From: Streptomyces sp. NRRL WC-3626
Lineage (GTDB): Bacteria; Actinomycetota; Actinomycetes; Streptomycetales; Streptomycetaceae
Assembly (NCBI RefSeq): GCF_000718785.1
Contig: NZ_JOCA01000004.1
Location: 124,001-188,000, forward strand
Direction: 5' to 3'
DNA: 64,000 nt
The notes under the pieces were generated by a model, which saw nothing but the letters and a program-made list of their open reading frames with translations, was not told the DNA's origin and did not search any database. The position numbers and the translations under genes are program-made. The first letter of the stretch is position 1; the number at the start of each line of letters is the position of its first letter. This document shows positions 42,177 to 51,800 of the stretch, in pieces.

Positions 42177-42686
42177 TCAGCCGTTCGGAAGCGGGTCGGT
42201 GATGGCCGCGGTGTAGTGGGCGAGGGATCTGCCGTAGCTGGGCAGATGGCGGGAGAGCGCGCCGAGGGCCAGCGCCGCGGCCTCCCGTTCGCGTCCGAGG
42301 TCGACGAGGGTCAGGGCGAGGAACGCGGTGACCGCGTCGTCGAGGTGGTCCGACGTCCTCCCGCGCTCCGCGAGGAGCAGGTCGGCGCCGGCCTGCGGTC
42401 GGCCGAGGGCGCGCAGCGTACTCGCGAGCTGGATGACCGCCTGCCGTCGGCGGCCGCCGTCCAGGCCGCGGTCCAGGGCCTGCCGGTAGAGGGCGACGGC
42501 TTGCTCGCCCAGGTCGGTGGCGTCGTAGGCGGACGCGAGCTCGAACGCGGCGACGGCGTGCCCGTGCGGTAGTTCGCCGGTCAGCGTCCTCATCATCGAG
42601 CGGAACTCCGCCGCGTCGTGGTCGTCGAAGGCGTCCCACAGGGCGGCGCACCGTCGTTCCCACTCCGCCGTGATCTTCATGGTCAT
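42177..42686 (-). CDS. TPR protein
   Basis: 169 residues, all helical with TPR-like repeats (AFELASAYDATDLGEQAVALYRQALDRGLDGG; AVIQLASTLRALGRPQAGADLL). No membrane segment or enzyme motif. Start ATG at 42686; one at 42680 is also possible, neither with a strong ribosome site. Neighbours give no clue to its partner; it lies in the variable strip next to the tRNA-Ala gene. Confidence 0.7.
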   Translation of the reverse strand: MTMKITAEWERRCAALWDAFDDHDAAEFRSMMRTLTGELPHGHAVAAFELASAYDATDLGEQAVALYRQALDRGLDGGRRRQAVIQLASTLRALGRPQAGADLLLAERGRTSDHLDDAVTAFLALTLVDLGREREAAALALGALSRHLPSYGRSLAHYTAAITDPLPNG

Positions 42687-42777
42687 CGTCGTAGCTTCGC
42701 AGACGGGGCGGGCCGCCGGAACGGAGCACGAAAGCCCCGGCCGCGAGCACCGGCCGGGGCATCTGTGAGTGGGGGTC

Positions 42778-42889
42778 AGGCGAGGGTCCACTTCTGGTTG
42801 GTGGCGCCTGTGCAGGTCCAGATCTGCGGCGGCGTGCCGTCGGCGGCGGAACCGCCGGCGACGTCCGCGCACATGCCGCCGATGCCCAT
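42778..42889 (-). pseudogene. Remnant of a ricin-type (CBM13) lectin domain
   Basis: On the minus strand an open segment reads MGIGGMCADVAGGSAADGT then PPQIWTCTGATNQKWTLA and stop. This is the C-terminal repeat of a ricin B-type beta-trefoil (typical CLDVxxGxxxxGTxVQxWxCNGxxxQxW). About 37 residues, no start, signal or catalytic part remains. Likely the end of a lost secreted glycoside hydrolase. Confidence 0.6.
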
Positions 42890-42976
42890 AAAGCGCCCGG
42901 CCGATCGCTTGATGAGCGGTTGAGGCCGACTTGAGAAGGTGCCGCGCCGGGTGCGCTCCTACGGCGGTGACCGGCC

Positions 42977-43453
42977 TCAGAGCGGCTTCGCGTAGCAGAG
43001 GCTGTCCTCGTGGAAGCGGTAGTAGCCGAACTTCCCGCAGGGGTCGTAGCCGCTGGAGGCGTACAGGGCTATGGCCTCCGGCTGCTTGGTGCCGGTCTCC
43101 AGGACCATACGGACGCGGCCGGCCGCGCGGGCGTCCTCCTCCAGGGCCGCCAGGATGCGGCGGGCCAGCCCGCGGCCCCGCATCTGCTCGATGACGTACA
43201 TGCGCTTCAGCTCCGCGTCGCCGTCCTGGTTGCCCTCCTCGTTGGCGTCCTGGACGCGCCAGCCGCCGGAGGCCACGGGGACGCCGGCGTCGTCGTACGC
43301 GATCAGGTAGACGCCGTTCGGGGGGCGGAAGTCCGCCGGGTCCATGTGGGTCGCGTCGCCGCCGTCGCCGTAGCGGACCTCGTACTCGGCCTGGACTTCG
43401 GCGTCGAGCTTCACGGCGTCGGGGTGGTCGTAGGGGACCGGGCGGATTTCCAT
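42977..43453 (-). CDS. GNAT acetyltransferase
   Basis: 158 residues. The acetyl-CoA motif reads MYVIEQMRGRGLARRILAALEE, followed by MVLETGTKQPEAIALYASSGY. It is divergent from xthA with 49 bp between the starts. The ATG at 43453 has no ribosome site, and TACGGTATTC upstream may be the -10 region, so the mRNA may be leaderless. Substrate unknown. Confidence 0.85.
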   Translation of the reverse strand: MEIRPVPYDHPDAVKLDAEVQAEYEVRYGDGGDATHMDPADFRPPNGVYLIAYDDAGVPVASGGWRVQDANEEGNQDGDAELKRMYVIEQMRGRGLARRILAALEEDARAAGRVRMVLETGTKQPEAIALYASSGYDPCGKFGYYRFHEDSLCYAKPL

Positions 43454-43502
43454 GCCGAATACCGTAAAACACGCCCGGAGGCCGATGTCGTATCGTGCCC
43501 TG

Positions 43503-44306
43503 ATGCTCACTGTGACCTCCGTCAACGTCAATGGTCTGCGGGCCGCCGCCAAGAAGGGCTTCGTGGAGTGGCTGGCCGGGACCTCCGCCGATGTGATCTG
43601 TCTGCAGGAGGTGCGGGCGGAGGCGAAGCAGTTGCCGGAGGGCGTGCGGGAGCCCGAGGGGTGGCATGTGGTGCACGCTCCCGCCGCCGCCAAGGGGCGT
43701 GCGGGGGTGTCCCTGTACTCGCGGCGTGCGCCCGAGCGCACGCGGATCGGGTTCGGGTCGGACGAGTTCGACGACAGCGGGCGGTATGCGGAGATCGACC
43801 TGCCCGGGGTGACCGTCGCGTCCCTGTATCTGCCCTCGGGGGAGGTCGGGACCGAGCGGCAGGACGAGAAGGTCCGGTTCATGGACGAGTTCCTCGCCCA
43901 TCTCAAGGAGCTGCGGGTGCGGGCCGCCGCCGAGGGGCGCGAGGTCGTCGTGTGCGGCGACTGGAACATCGCCCATGAGAAGGCCGACCTGAAGAACTGG
44001 CGCGGCAACACCAAGAGCTCCGGGTTCCTGCCCGAGGAGCGGCAGTGGCTGTCCCGGGTCCTCGCCGCGGACGACGGCGGGTACGTCGATGTCGTACGGG
44101 CGCTGCATCCGGACGTGGAGGGGCCGTACTCCTGGTGGTCGTACCGGGGGCGGGCCTTCGACAACGACACCGGCTGGCGGATCGACCTCGCCGTCGCGAC
44201 CCCCGGGCTCGCCGCCCGCGCGGTGAAGGCCTACGTCGAGCGGGCCGCCACGCACGCCGAGCGGTGGTCGGACCACGCTCCGGTGACGGTGGTCTTCGAC
44301 CGCTGA
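43503..44306 (+). CDS. xth: Exodeoxyribonuclease III
   Basis: 267 residues, EEP fold. Motifs: SVNVNGLRAAAKKGF, ICLQEVRAE (Mg-binding Glu), VVCGDWNIAHEKADLKN, RIDLAVATPG and WSDHAPVTVVF. It repairs abasic sites and 3' blocks in DNA. The ATG at 43503 gives the family-typical start; no ribosome site, possibly leaderless. Confidence 0.92.
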   Translation: MLTVTSVNVNGLRAAAKKGFVEWLAGTSADVICLQEVRAEAKQLPEGVREPEGWHVVHAPAAAKGRAGVSLYSRRAPERTRIGFGSDEFDDSGRYAEIDLPGVTVASLYLPSGEVGTERQDEKVRFMDEFLAHLKELRVRAAAEGREVVVCGDWNIAHEKADLKNWRGNTKSSGFLPEERQWLSRVLAADDGGYVDVVRALHPDVEGPYSWWSYRGRAFDNDTGWRIDLAVATPGLAARAVKAYVERAATHAERWSDHAPVTVVFDR

Positions 44307-44312
44307 CGCGGG

Positions 44313-44972
44313 TCAGTCCCCCTTGCGCAGCCGTCGGTCCAGCGCCAGGGAGAGTTCCGCGTCCACCACGCTGCGGGCCAGCGGGCGCAGGCGGTGCACC
44401 GCCTCCTCCGGGGCGTGGCGGAGGATGAGGTCCGCGAAGAGGTCGGCCAGGGTGTCGGCGTGGGTGCGGACCTCCGCGCCGGTGCGCAGCACCTCCGCGA
44501 GCGGGATGCCCTCACGAACCAGCGCCGACGACACCTCCAGCAGGCGTCGGCTGATGTGGACGATCTCCTCGCCGTCGACACCGACATAACCGAGGTCCAT
44601 CGCCGCCGCCAGGTTCTCCGGGGTGACCTCGCCCGAGAAGTGGTCGGCGAGCTCCTCGGGGGTGAGGCGGACCGGGGTCTCCTCGGTCGGGGTGTCCATG
44701 CCGAGGAGGTCGCCCACGTCCCGGCCGTGGTCGAAGGCCTCGGCGAGCTCGGCTATCCCGTTCAGGGTGTGGCCGCGTTCCAGCAGCGCCGTGATGGTGC
44801 GCAGCCGGGCCAGATGCTGGTCGTCGTACCAGGCGATGCGGCCCTCACGGCGCGGTGGCGGGATCAGTTTGCGTTCGCGGTAGAACCGCAGGGTGCGCAC
44901 CGTGATGCCGGCCAGCCGGGCCAGCTCGTCCATGCGGTACTCGCGTCGCGGTCCCGAAGTGTCCTCTGCCAC
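44313..44972 (-). CDS. MerR-family regulator next to the oxygenase operon
   Basis: 219 residues. N-terminal HTH EYRMDELARLAGITVRTLRFYRERKLIPPPRREGRIAWYDDQ; the C-terminal part is long and helical and may bind a hydrophobic ligand. GTG start at 44972. It is divergent from the BVMO operon, with short palindromes between, so it is the likely regulator of that operon. Confidence 0.85.
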   Translation of the reverse strand: MAEDTSGPRREYRMDELARLAGITVRTLRFYRERKLIPPPRREGRIAWYDDQHLARLRTITALLERGHTLNGIAELAEAFDHGRDVGDLLGMDTPTEETPVRLTPEELADHFSGEVTPENLAAAMDLGYVGVDGEEIVHISRRLLEVSSALVREGIPLAEVLRTGAEVRTHADTLADLFADLILRHAPEEAVHRLRPLARSVVDAELSLALDRRLRKGD

Positions 44973-44989
44973 GACTGCAGCCTAGGGCG

Positions 44990-45000
44990 TACCGTCGGTA
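44990..45000. promoter_or_regulatory. TACCG-T-CGGTA dyad before the MerR gene
   Basis: 11-bp dyad (TACCG and CGGTA around one T), 18 bp from the MerR start. A plausible MerR site, though short. Confidence 0.4.
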
Positions 45001-45056
45001 ACTTTCCTCGCGTCACCCCTACCCATGAGTACGGCGCTGCTCTACTCTCCCCATTG

Positions 45057-45074
45057 CGCCAGTGTTCACTGGCG
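45057..45074 (+). promoter_or_regulatory. 18-bp palindrome before the oxygenase operon
   Basis: CGCCAGT-GTTC-ACTGGCG: perfect 7-bp arms with a 4-bp spacer, 32 bp before the start of the first operon gene. Candidate operator. Confidence 0.55.
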
Positions 45075-45105
45075 GAGTTCTGAGCGATGCGTGGAGGCTT
45101 TAGGG

Positions 45106-46662
45106 ATGGCCGAGCACGAGCAGGCACAAGGGCACGAACACGTCCGGGTGGCGGTGGTGGGGTCGGGATTCGGCGGGCTCGGGGCCGCCGTACGGCTGCG
45201 GCGCGAGGGAATCACCGACTTCGTCGTCCTGGAACGGGCGAGCAGCGTCGGCGGCACCTGGCGCGACAACAGCTATCCCGGCTGCGCCTGCGACGTACCG
45301 TCGCACCTGTACTCCTTCTCCTTCGCGCCCAACCCCGACTGGCCCCGCTCCTTCTCCGGGCAGGAGCACATCCGCGCCTACCTGGAGCACGTCACCGACA
45401 CCTTCGGTCTGCGCCCGCACCTGCGCTTCGACTCGGAGGTGAAGCGGATGGTGTGGGACACCGAGCGGCTGCGCTGGGACATCGAGACCAGCAGCGGGAA
45501 CCTCAGCGCGGACGTCGTCGTCTCCGCCACCGGCCCGCTCTCCGAGCCCAGACTGCCGGACATCCCCGGCCTGGACACCTTCCCCGGCAAGGTGTTCCAC
45601 TCCGCCCGCTGGGACCACGACTACGACCTGCGGGGCAAGCGGGTCGCCATGGTCGGCACCGGCGCCTCCGCGATCCAGATCGTGCCGGCAGTCCAGCCCC
45701 TCGTCTCCCGGCTGACCCTCTTCCAGCGCACCCCCGCCTGGGTGCTGCCCCGCGTCGACCGGCCCATCAGCGGCGCCGAACGCGCCCTGCACCGCGCGCT
45801 GCCCCTCACCACCACACTGCGCCGCGGACTGCTGTGGGGCATCCGGGAGTTGCAGGTCCAGGCGTTCACCAAGCACCCGGGCGAACTCGGCTTCGTCGAG
45901 CAGCTCGCCAAGCGGAACATGGGCCGCGCGATCAAGGACCCGGCCCTGCGCGCCAGGCTCACCCCCGACTACCGCATCGGCTGCAAGCGGATCCTGCTGT
46001 CGAGCACCTACTACCCGGCGCTCGCTCGGCCCAATGTCGACGTCGTCGCGAGCGGGCTGAGCGAGGTGCGCGGGTCGACCGTCGTCGGCGCCGACGGGAC
46101 CGAGGCCGAGGTCGACGCGATCGTGTTCGGCACCGGGTTCCATGTCACCGACATGCCCATCGCCGAGCGGGTCGTCGGGGCCGAGGGCAGGACGCTCGCC
46201 GAGGCATGGGCGGGCGGGATGCAGGCGCTGCGCGGTGCGGCCGCCGCCGGGTTCCCCAACTGGATGACGGTCATCGGGCCCAACACCGGCCTGGGGAACT
46301 CCTCCATGATCCTGATGATCGAGTCCCAGCTGAACTACCTGGCCGACTACCTCCGCCAACTCGACGTCCTGGGCGGCCGGGTCGCCCTCGACGCCCGCCC
46401 CAGTGCCGTACGGGCCTGGAACCACCGGGTGCAGGAGCGCATGAAGCGCACGGTGTGGAACACCGGCGGCTGCACCAGCTGGTACCTCGACGCGAGCGGA
46501 CGCAACACCACCATCTGGCCCGGTACGACGAGCGAGTTCCGGCGCGCGACACGGCGCGTGGACCTCGCCGAGTACGCCGTCGTCCGCGCGGTCCCGGCCA
46601 CCGCGCGGGACGGCCGGGAGAACGCCGGGGGCACCCCGGAGAACGCCGGGGTGACCGCATGA
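45106..46662 (+). CDS. Flavin-containing / Baeyer-Villiger monooxygenase
   Basis: 518 residues. FAD motif VVGSGFGGLGAAVRLRR; BVMO-like fingerprint FPGKVFHSARWDH; NADPH motif MVGTGASAIQIVP; C-terminal NTGGCTSWYLDASGRN. It oxygenates ketones or heteroatom substrates with NADPH and O2. GGAGG lies 9 bp before the ATG at 45106. First gene of an operon whose next two genes overlap it by 4 bp each. The order resembles mymA-lipR-Rv3085 of M. tuberculosis, which is linked to envelope fatty acids. Confidence 0.88.
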   Translation: MAEHEQAQGHEHVRVAVVGSGFGGLGAAVRLRREGITDFVVLERASSVGGTWRDNSYPGCACDVPSHLYSFSFAPNPDWPRSFSGQEHIRAYLEHVTDTFGLRPHLRFDSEVKRMVWDTERLRWDIETSSGNLSADVVVSATGPLSEPRLPDIPGLDTFPGKVFHSARWDHDYDLRGKRVAMVGTGASAIQIVPAVQPLVSRLTLFQRTPAWVLPRVDRPISGAERALHRALPLTTTLRRGLLWGIRELQVQAFTKHPGELGFVEQLAKRNMGRAIKDPALRARLTPDYRIGCKRILLSSTYYPALARPNVDVVASGLSEVRGSTVVGADGTEAEVDAIVFGTGFHVTDMPIAERVVGAEGRTLAEAWAGGMQALRGAAAAGFPNWMTVIGPNTGLGNSSMILMIESQLNYLADYLRQLDVLGGRVALDARPSAVRAWNHRVQERMKRTVWNTGGCTSWYLDASGRNTTIWPGTTSEFRRATRRVDLAEYAVVRAVPATARDGRENAGGTPENAGVTA

Positions 46663-47588
46663 GCCGCCTCACCCACGTCACCTCCGGCCCGTACGCCCCG
46701 CCCGCCGCCGCCCGTGAGCTGACCGTCCGCTCCGCCGACGGCGCCCCGCTGCACGTCGAGGTGCACGGCCCCGACGACGCCCCGGCGGTCGTCCTGGCCC
46801 ACGGCTGGACCTGCTCCACCGCCTTCTGGGCGGCGCAGATACGCGAACTCGCCCTCGACCATCGAGTCGTCGCCTACGACCAGCGCGGCCACGGACGGAC
46901 GCCCGCCAGCCCCGCCTGCAGCACCGACGCGCTCGCCGACGACCTCGAAGCCGTCCTCACCGCCACCCTCGCGCCCGGCGAACAGGCCGTGATCGCCGGG
47001 CACTCCATGGGCGCAATGACGGTGATGGCGGCCGCCGCCCGGCCCGCCTTCCGCGCGCACACGGCCGCCGTACTGCTGTGCAGCACGGGCAGTTCGCGGC
47101 TGGTCGCGGAGTCGACGGTGCTGCCGATCCGGCCGGGCCGGACGCGCACCCGGCTGACCGGGATGGTCCTCGGCTCCCGGGCCCCGCTCGGACCGGTCAC
47201 GCCGCTCGCCCGCCGCATCCTCAGGTACGCGACGATGGGCCCCGCTTCCGCCCCGCACATGGTCGACGCGTGCGCACACATCGTGCACGCCTGCCCGCGC
47301 GCGGTGCGCCACGCCTGGTCCCATGTGCTCGACGGACTCGAACTCGACCACCAACTGGCCGAGTTGCGGGTACCGGTCGAGATCGTCGCCGGCACCGCGG
47401 ACCGGCTCACCCCGCCCGTGCACGCCCGCGCGCTCGCCGCCGCGCTGCCCGACTGTCTCGGCGTCACCGAACTGCCCGGCATCGGCCACATGACACCCGT
47501 CGAGGCACCCGGCCTCGTCACCGGAAAGATCCGGGCCCTGGCCGCCGCCCACATCCACTCCGTACCCGCCGTCGAGGAGAGCGCATGA
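46659..47588 (+). CDS. Alpha/beta hydrolase
   Basis: 309 residues. LAHGWTCSTAFWAAQI (oxyanion hole), AGHSMGAMTVMAAA (nucleophile Ser), GTADRLTP (Asp) and GIGHMTPVEAP (His) form a complete catalytic triad. Probably an esterase that splits the ester made by the preceding oxygenase. ATGA overlap at 46659. Confidence 0.88.
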   Translation: MSRLTHVTSGPYAPPAAARELTVRSADGAPLHVEVHGPDDAPAVVLAHGWTCSTAFWAAQIRELALDHRVVAYDQRGHGRTPASPACSTDALADDLEAVLTATLAPGEQAVIAGHSMGAMTVMAAAARPAFRAHTAAVLLCSTGSSRLVAESTVLPIRPGRTRTRLTGMVLGSRAPLGPVTPLARRILRYATMGPASAPHMVDACAHIVHACPRAVRHAWSHVLDGLELDHQLAELRVPVEIVAGTADRLTPPVHARALAAALPDCLGVTELPGIGHMTPVEAPGLVTGKIRALAAAHIHSVPAVEESA

Positions 47589-48469
47589 GCAGGACCGGAC
47601 TCGAGGGAAAGGTCGCCGTCGTCACCGGTGCGGCGCGCGGAGTGGGCGAGTTGCTGGCGCGCAAGCTCTCCGCACGCGGCGTGAAGGTGGCGCTGGTCGG
47701 ACTGGAACCGGACGCGCTGAAGGACGTCTCCGCGCGGCTGCACAGTGACAGCGACCACTGGTACGCCGACGTCACCGACCACGAGGCGATGGCCCGGGTC
47801 GCCGGTGAGGTCCGGGAGCGGTTCGGGCGGGTCGACATCGTGGTCGCCAACGCCGGTGTGGCGACGGGCGGTCCGTTCGCCGAGTCCGATCCGGAGTCCT
47901 GGCGGCGGGTGATCGAGGTCAATCTGATCGGATCGGCCGTCACCGCAAGGGCGTTCCTGCCGCTGCTCACCGAGAGCCGCGGCTATCTGCTGCAGATCGC
48001 GTCCCTCGCGGCGATCACCCCCGCGCCGATGATGACGGCGTACTGCGCCTCCAAGTCCGGTGTGGAGGCATACGCGCACGCACTGCGGGGCGAGGTCGGG
48101 CACCGGGGCGTGAAGGTGGGCGTCGGGTATCTGTCGTGGACCGACACCGACATGGTGCGCGGGGCCGACCAGGACGACGTGATGCGGGAGTTGCGGCAGC
48201 GGCTGCCGTGGCCGGCCAACAAGACGTACCCGCTGGGCCCCGCCGTGGACCGGCTGGTGGACGGGATCGGGCGGCGCGCGAGCCATGTGTACGGGCAGTG
48301 GTGGCTGCGCGGGATGCAGGGCGTACGCGGGTATCTCCCGGCGGTCGTCGGGACCGTGGGACAGCGGGAGATGCGACGGTTCGGAGACCGGCTCACCGGT
48401 GTCCGCACCGGGTTGGTCGGAGCGGGCGGCAACGCCGATGAGCAGCACCGGAACACGGTGCGTGACTGA
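47585..48469 (+). CDS. Short-chain dehydrogenase/reductase
   Basis: 294 residues. TGAARGVGELLAR (NAD(P) site), VVANAGVATG, and the catalytic Ser with AYCASKSG (Tyr-Lys). It likely oxidises or reduces the alcohol product of the hydrolase. ATGA overlap with the hydrolase gene at 47585. The last 30 residues are Arg/Gly-rich. Confidence 0.88.
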   Translation: MSRTGLEGKVAVVTGAARGVGELLARKLSARGVKVALVGLEPDALKDVSARLHSDSDHWYADVTDHEAMARVAGEVRERFGRVDIVVANAGVATGGPFAESDPESWRRVIEVNLIGSAVTARAFLPLLTESRGYLLQIASLAAITPAPMMTAYCASKSGVEAYAHALRGEVGHRGVKVGVGYLSWTDTDMVRGADQDDVMRELRQRLPWPANKTYPLGPAVDRLVDGIGRRASHVYGQWWLRGMQGVRGYLPAVVGTVGQREMRRFGDRLTGVRTGLVGAGGNADEQHRNTVRD

Positions 48470-48547
48470 TCGACATGCGCAGGGTGAGGGCCCGTGTGAA
48501 TCTGATCGGGCAAGTTCCCCTCCACCCCACAACGGGAGTGAACCCAC

Positions 48548-48724
48548 ATGGGTATGAAGGATCAGTTCCAGGAGAAGTCCGAGCAGTTCCAGCAGCAGGC
48601 CAAGCAGCGCGCCCAGCAGGGCCGGGAGCAGATGCAGGGCCGTGGCCGCCGCCGGGACGAGGAGGACCCGCAGCGTCAGCAGCGGGAGTCGGAGGACCGC
48701 TTCGACCAGGACCACGACGCCTGA
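48548..48724 (+). CDS. Small Gln-rich hydrophilic protein
   Basis: 58 residues: MGMKDQFQEKSEQFQQQAKQ, then RAQQGREQMQGRGRRRDEEDP and on. It is almost wholly helical and charged, with no Cys; GGGAG lies before the ATG at 48548. I recall similar small proteins in other Streptomyces. Function unknown; a stress or DNA-bound protein is possible. Confidence 0.6.
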   Translation: MGMKDQFQEKSEQFQQQAKQRAQQGREQMQGRGRRRDEEDPQRQQRESEDRFDQDHDA

Positions 48725-48766
48725 CGTGGTGCGCTGAGAACGCCTGAACGCGTCATGCGCTGACGT

Positions 48767-48803
48767 GGAAGGGGTGCCCCATGGCGAAGGGGGCACCCCT
48801 TCC
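48767..48803. terminator. 14-bp stem terminator between convergent genes
   Basis: GGAAGGGGTGCCCC and its exact complement around a 9-nt loop end just before the minus-strand stop codon at 48804. Confidence 0.75.
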
Positions 48804-51800
48804 TCACGTCCGCGGCGGCAGCTTCGGCCGGGAGCGGTCGGGGACGTCGCGGTAGTCCGGGGGAGTGGCGGGCGGGTTGCTCTCCAGCAGCTCCAGCGCG
48901 AGCCGCACCGCGTCGTCGAGCACCGCGTACCGTCCCTCCGCCCAGTCGAGCGGGGTGCGCAGCGCCTCCAGGTCGGGTTCGACGCCCTTGTTCTCCACGG
49001 ACCAGCCGTAGGCCTCGAACCAGGCCGCGTTCATCGGCACCGTGATCACCGTGCCGTCGCCGAGACTGTGCCGGCCGGTCATGCCGACCACACCGCCCCA
49101 GGTGCGCTGCCCCACCACCGGGCCCAGACCGAGCAGTCTGAACGCGGCGGTGATCATGTCGCCGTCGGAACTGGTCGCCTCGTCCGCGAGCGCGACGAGC
49201 GGCCCACGCGGGGCGTTGGAGGCGTACGACACCGGCTGGGCGTCGCGGGTGAGGTCCCAGCCGATGATGGTGCGGGTCAGCTTCTCCACGACGAGTTCGC
49301 TGATGTGGCCGCCCGCGTTGCCGCGCACGTCCACGATCAGCGCGGGGCGGGACATCTCCATGCGCACATCGCGGTTGAACTGCGCCCAGCCCGAGCCGCC
49401 CATGTCGGGGATGTGCAGATAGCCGCACTGCCCGCCGCTCAACTCCCGTACCACCTCGCGGCGTTTGGCCACCCAGTCCTGGTAGCGCAGCGGCGTCTCG
49501 TCGACGAGGGGGACGACGGCGACCCGGCGGGGCGGGCCCCCGCCCTCCGCCGGGACGAACGTGAGCTCCACCGTCGTACCGCCCGCTCCGGCGAGCAGCG
49601 GAGCGGGGCCGGTGACCGGGTCGACCGGGCGGCCGTCGACATGGGTGAGGACCGCGCCCTCGCGGATGCCGGTGCCGGCCAGCGGGGAGCGGGCGCGGGA
49701 GTCGGAGGAGTCACCGGGCAGGATGCGCCGCAGTGTCCAGCCGCCCTCGCGGGGTGCCAGGTTGGCCCCCAGGAGACCCTGGCGGCGCTGGTAGTGCGGA
49801 GGGCCCTCGTTGCGGCGGGCGGCGGTGACGTAGGCGTGGGAGGTGCCGAGTTCGCCGAGGACCTCGCGCAGCAGATCGGTGAACTCGTCGGGTGAGGCCA
49901 CCCGTTCGACCAGCGGCCGGTACTGCTCCAGGACCGTGTCCCAGTCGATACCGCCCATGCCGGGTTCCCAGAAGTAGGCGCGGATCAGCCGCCCGGCCTC
50001 CGCGTACGCCTGACGCCACTCGGCGGCCGGGTCGGCCTCGTGCAGGATGCGGCGGGCGTCGATCCACACCGTGGAGTCGCCGTCGCCGGGCTCGGTGGCG
50101 GGGACGGCGCGCAGTTCGTCCTCGTCGACGACGACCAGCCGGGTGCCGTCGCCGCTGACCGCGAAGAAGTCGAGGTGGTCGACGAGTTCGGACTTCTTGG
50201 CCTTGCCGACGCTGAAGTGCTCCAGGGTGGGCCGGCCGCTGAGGTCGCTGGGGTTGGCGAAGGTCTCGCCGAGCGCCCCGGAGATCGGCCAGCGCAGCCA
50301 CACCAGCCCGCAGCCCGCGACCGGGTACAGCCCCGAGTACTTGGACGCGGCGACCGGGAACGGGGCGACCCTGCTCTCCAGGCCCTCCGCCTCGACGGTC
50401 ACCGCACCGGACTCCCCGCTCTCCTCCGCGTCCTCGACCTCGACCGGGTCGAGCCCCCCGGCGGCCGGCCGTCCCTCGGGGTTCAGCGCGAACGGGGACG
50501 GCGTCGCCGACGACAGCGGTACGAGGTAGGGGCGGCAGCCCAGCGGGAAGGACAGGTCGCCGGTGTGCACGTCGTACACCGGGTCGAAGCCGCGCCACGA
50601 CAGGAAGGCGAGGTAGCGGCCGTCCCGGGTGAAGACCGGATTCTCGTCCTCGAAGCGGCCGTTGGTGACGTCGATGACCGTACGGTCCTGGATCCGGGCG
50701 AGTTTGATCTGCCGCAGCGACCGCCCGATCCCGGGGTGGGACCAGGCCAGCCAGGCGCCGTCGGGGGAGAAGGCGAGGTCGCGCACCGGTCCGTTGGGGG
50801 AGCGGATCAGCTCGGTCACCTCCCCCTGGCTCTCCTCGTCGGTGCCGATCAGGAGCAGCCTGCCGTCGTGGGCGGCCACGGCCAGCCGCTGCCCCTCCGG
50901 GTCGGCCGCCATCTCCAGCACCCGGCCCAGCCGGCCCTGGGCCAGCCTGCGGGGAGGGCGCTGGCCGGAGGCCCGGGGCAGGGAGGCGATCTCGACGGCG
51001 TCCTCGCCCTCCGCGTCCGTCACATACGCGACCTGGTCGCCGGCGCCGAGCATCTCCGGGAGCCGGACCCGTACGCCCGGGGTGTCGGTGAGCGTACGGG
51101 CGGGGCCGTCGCGGTGGGTGAGCCAGTACAGGCTGCCGCGTACGACGACGGCGCTCGCCCGGCCGGTCTCGTCGACCGAGATGCCGTCGAGGTGCCGGGC
51201 GGCCGGCACCTGGTAGGCGCGCCGGCCGGAGCGGGGGCCGCTCAGGGTCACGTCGAGGCGGTGCGGGGCCGCGCCGGGGGAGAGGTCGTCCACCAGCCAC
51301 AGGTCACCCGCGCACTGGTAGACGACCCGGGTGCCGTCACTGGACGCGTGCCGGGCGTAGAAGGCGTCGTGGTCGGTGTGCCGGCGCAGGCCGGAGCCGT
51401 CGTACGCGCAGGAGTAGAGGTTGCCGACACCCTCGTGGTCGGAGAGGAAGGCGATCCGGCCGGCGACGAACATCGGGGAGTGCAGATGGCCGTCGAGCCC
51501 GTCCAGCAGCCGGTGCCCGTGCAGCCAGAGCCTGCCCATGGCGCCGCCCCGGTAGCGCTTCCAGGAGGCCGGTTCGTGCGGCGGGGTGCCGGTGAGCAGC
51601 AGCGACTTGCGCTCGCCGGCGATCTCGGCGGCCTGGATGTCGGAGACCGGGCCCCAGGGCAGTTTGCGGCCCGGACTGCCGTCGCAGGCGAGTTTGTAGG
51701 CCCAGGTGAAGTAGGAGAAGGGCTCGCCGTGGGAGGCGACGGCGAGGATCTCGGCGTGGCCGTCGTCGTCGGGGGGTGCCCAGCCGCAGACCCGGGTGTC

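Noticed and set aside
42778..42889. Small intact gene of 37 residues
   Set aside because: It begins inside a conserved lectin repeat, so it is the tail of a degraded domain.
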